Assembly (NCBI GenBank): GCA_900770015.1
Contig: CAAGIU010000079.1
Location: forward strand, 1-5,541
DNA length: 5,541 nt
Origin: an uncultured Oscillospiraceae bacterium
GTDB lineage: Bacteria; Bacillota_A; Clostridia; Oscillospirales; Oscillospiraceae
Direction of reading: 5' to 3'
Shown: piece after piece, positions 4,590 through 5,541 of the stretch
How the letters are laid out: each line of letters opens with the position of its first letter
How positions within the stretch are numbered: position 1 is the stretch's first letter
The notes under the pieces: generated by a model
Databases searched by the model: none
What the model was told of the DNA's origin: nothing
Seen by the model: the letters and a program-made list of their open reading frames with translations, nothing else
Translations under genes and position numbers: made by a program

Positions 4590-4600
4590 TGTGATATAGT
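4590..4600 (+). promoter_or_regulatory. Candidate extended -10 sigma-A promoter of the ECF operon
   Basis: TGTGATATAGT (4590-4600) fits the TRTGN extended -10 followed by TATAGT. The region at -35 is only T-rich (TTTTTT, 4572-4577, 17 bp spacing). It would start near 4607, about 70 nt before the sigma gene, giving basal expression. Confidence 0.45.
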
Positions 4601-4611
4601 AAAAAACGATA

Positions 4612-4639
4612 TGAAACTTTTCCGGTTAATCTTCGTGTA
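4612..4639 (+). promoter_or_regulatory. ECF-type promoter, likely autoregulatory
   Basis: TGAAAC (4612-4617), a 16-bp spacer and CGTGTA (4634-4639) closely match the B. subtilis ECF pattern (sigma-W: TGAAAC, 16 bp, CGTA). It sits about 40 nt before the ECF sigma start, where autoregulated ECF genes normally carry their own promoter. One base of the -10 core (CGTG rather than CGTA or CGTC) differs from the known consensus, as expected if this sigma has its own specificity. Confidence 0.55.
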
Positions 4640-4678
4640 TATAAGTGAAAACACCACATAGAAAGGAATGGATTTGTA

Positions 4679-5236
4679 ATGGACGACACCCAGATTGTGG
4701 AATTGTACTTTGCCCGATCCGAAAGGGCTATCAAGGAAACGGACAACAAGTACGGTGGCTACTGCTACAAAATCGCATTTAACATCCTTGCAAACCGGGA
4801 GGATTCCGAGGAAAGTGTCAGTGATGCATATTACTCCGCATGGAACATCATTCCTCCCCGCAAACCTGCAAAACTCTCTACATTTTTAGGGAAACTGACC
4901 CGCAACATATCCATTGACCGATGGAGAAAACGGAGTGCGCAGAAACGCGGAAACGGCGAAGTGGATATTGCGCTGGATGAACTGGGCGAATGCGTATCCG
5001 GTCAGCAAAGTTTGGAAGATGCCGTCATGCGAAAAGAAGTGATTGCCTGCCTGAACCGCTTCTTGACCTCACTTTCCGATGACGAACGTACCGTCTTTTT
5101 ATGCCGGTATTGGTATGTGAATTCTCTGGAGGAAATTGCGGACAAGACAGGCTTCTCCGTTGGCAAAATCAAATCCATGCTTCACCGGACACGGGGGAAG
5201 CTGAGCAGGCAGCTGGATAAGGAGGAACTCAGATGA
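4679..5236 (+). CDS. ECF-type RNA polymerase sigma factor
   Basis: A 185-residue sigma-70-family protein with only regions 2 and 4, the ECF plan. Region 2 covers about residues 23-88: KIAFNILANREDSEESVSDA (31-50) binds core polymerase, and FLGKLTRNISIDRWRKR (69-85) corresponds to the -10 recognition part. Region 4 covers about 118-178: LSDDERTVFLCRYW (132-145), then EEIADKTGFSVGKIKSMLHR (151-170), the -35-binding helix-turn-helix. The linker between is acidic. AAAGGA (4662-4667) serves the start at 11 nt spacing. Its stop overlaps the next gene by ATGA, so the two are translationally coupled. A TGAAAC/CGTG promoter upstream suggests it transcribes itself. The inducing signal would enter through the membrane partner encoded next; it cannot be read from sequence. 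Confidence 0.95.
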   Translation: MDDTQIVELYFARSERAIKETDNKYGGYCYKIAFNILANREDSEESVSDAYYSAWNIIPPRKPAKLSTFLGKLTRNISIDRWRKRSAQKRGNGEVDIALDELGECVSGQQSLEDAVMRKEVIACLNRFLTSLSDDERTVFLCRYWYVNSLEEIADKTGFSVGKIKSMLHRTRGKLSRQLDKEELR

Positions 5237-5541
5237 CGAGTTTGGAATTGTTTATGGCTCTGGGTGGCATCAGTTCGGAGAATCTGTCCGGTGCAGAAGA
5301 ACTGCAGAATCAGCCCTGTGTCCGCAAAAACCGCAAATCGCAAATAAAGCGGGCTGTGCTGATTGCCGCTGTGATTTCGTTGCTGCTGATTCTTGTGGGG
5401 TGCGCCGTGGCAGTCTACGCACGGATTCACATGAAGTTCGTGCAGCATAATGTCCCCACAGCCACAATTTCTCAGGAAGACAATCCCGAGGACAAAGACG
5501 CCCTTACCGACTGCTATCCCCAGCAGCTTCCCTCGGGGTAT
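5233..5541 (+). CDS. Single-pass membrane protein, likely anti-sigma factor (partial)
   Basis: An open frame of 103 codons that runs off the right edge without a stop. ATG 5233 overlaps the sigma stop (ATGA), with GGAGG (5221-5225) 7 nt upstream. Residues 1-40 are a short cytoplasmic part ending in a basic patch (RKNRKSQIKR, 31-40). Residues 41-63 are a clear transmembrane helix (AVLIAAVISLLLILVGCAVA and onward). From about 66 the chain should be extracellular; it is acidic around 82-92 and ends with YPQQLPSGY, which resembles the Y-P-LP-GY start of DUF4367-type domains often found in Clostridial anti-sigma proteins. No zinc-binding HXXXCXXC motif is visible, so it would not be a ZAS-type anti-sigma. 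Position and topology strongly suggest that it restrains the neighbouring sigma factor; the extracellular domain is cut off. Confidence 0.82.
   Translation, partial: MTSLELFMALGGISSENLSGAEELQNQPCVRKNRKSQIKRAVLIAAVISLLLILVGCAVAVYARIHMKFVQHNVPTATISQEDNPEDKDALTDCYPQQLPSGY

Noticed and set aside
1..5541. CRISPR arrays, tRNA/rRNA genes, transposases, phage or toxin-antitoxin genes
   Set aside because: No regularly spaced repeats, no tRNA-like cloverleaf and no such protein families were seen on either strand.

Overview
The window looks like chromosomal DNA of a low-to-mid GC Gram-positive (Bacillota), most likely a gut Clostridia/Oscillospirales-type organism. The basis is the strong GGAGG-type ribosome binding sites in front of almost every gene, sigma-A promoters with TG-extended -10 boxes, a TipAS-type MerR regulator, a DUF3892 protein, and an ECF sigma / single-pass membrane partner pair. 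The taxonomic call is an inference from gene style; there is no rRNA or other marker gene.

Layout, left to right. (1) Positions 1-99 hold a strong stem-loop terminator that ends a gene lying left of the window. It faces a small 56-residue cysteine-containing protein on the minus strand (100-270), which is the only convincing minus-strand gene. (2) Two ligand-sensing transcription factors follow on the plus strand: an AraC regulator with a GyrI-like effector domain (563-1537) and a MerR/TipAS regulator (1628-2353). The MerR gene has a textbook 19-bp-spacer, dyad-containing MerR promoter and its own terminator. Neither sensor has an obvious effector gene beside it. (3) From 2437 to 2774 there is an elaborate leader: a near-consensus promoter, a 9-codon leader peptide with an excellent RBS, a U-tailed terminator, several mutually exclusive pairings, and a long inverted repeat bracketing the terminator. 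It precedes an RsgA-type circularly permuted ribosomal GTPase (2775-3797). This is the organisation of a ribosome-mediated transcription attenuator. (4) A DUF3892 protein (3884-4177) follows and ends with a 13-bp perfect hairpin. (5) A 68-codon, very basic small protein (4348-4554) carries a strong intrinsic terminator inside its own reading frame, upstream of its stop codon, so most transcripts should be non-stop mRNAs. That is the regulatory signature of the alternative ribosome-rescue factors ArfA (E. coli) and BrfA (B. subtilis). (6) An ECF sigma factor (4679-5236) overlaps by ATGA a single-pass membrane protein (5233 to the window edge), the likely anti-sigma factor. A sigma-W-like promoter upstream suggests autoregulation.

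The two most interesting items are the in-ORF terminator of the small basic gene (candidate ribosome-rescue factor under tmRNA feedback) and the leader-peptide attenuator of the RsgA-like GTPase. Both would tie gene expression to the state of translation, and they lie less than 2 kb apart. Their functional connection is a hypothesis, not something the sequence proves.
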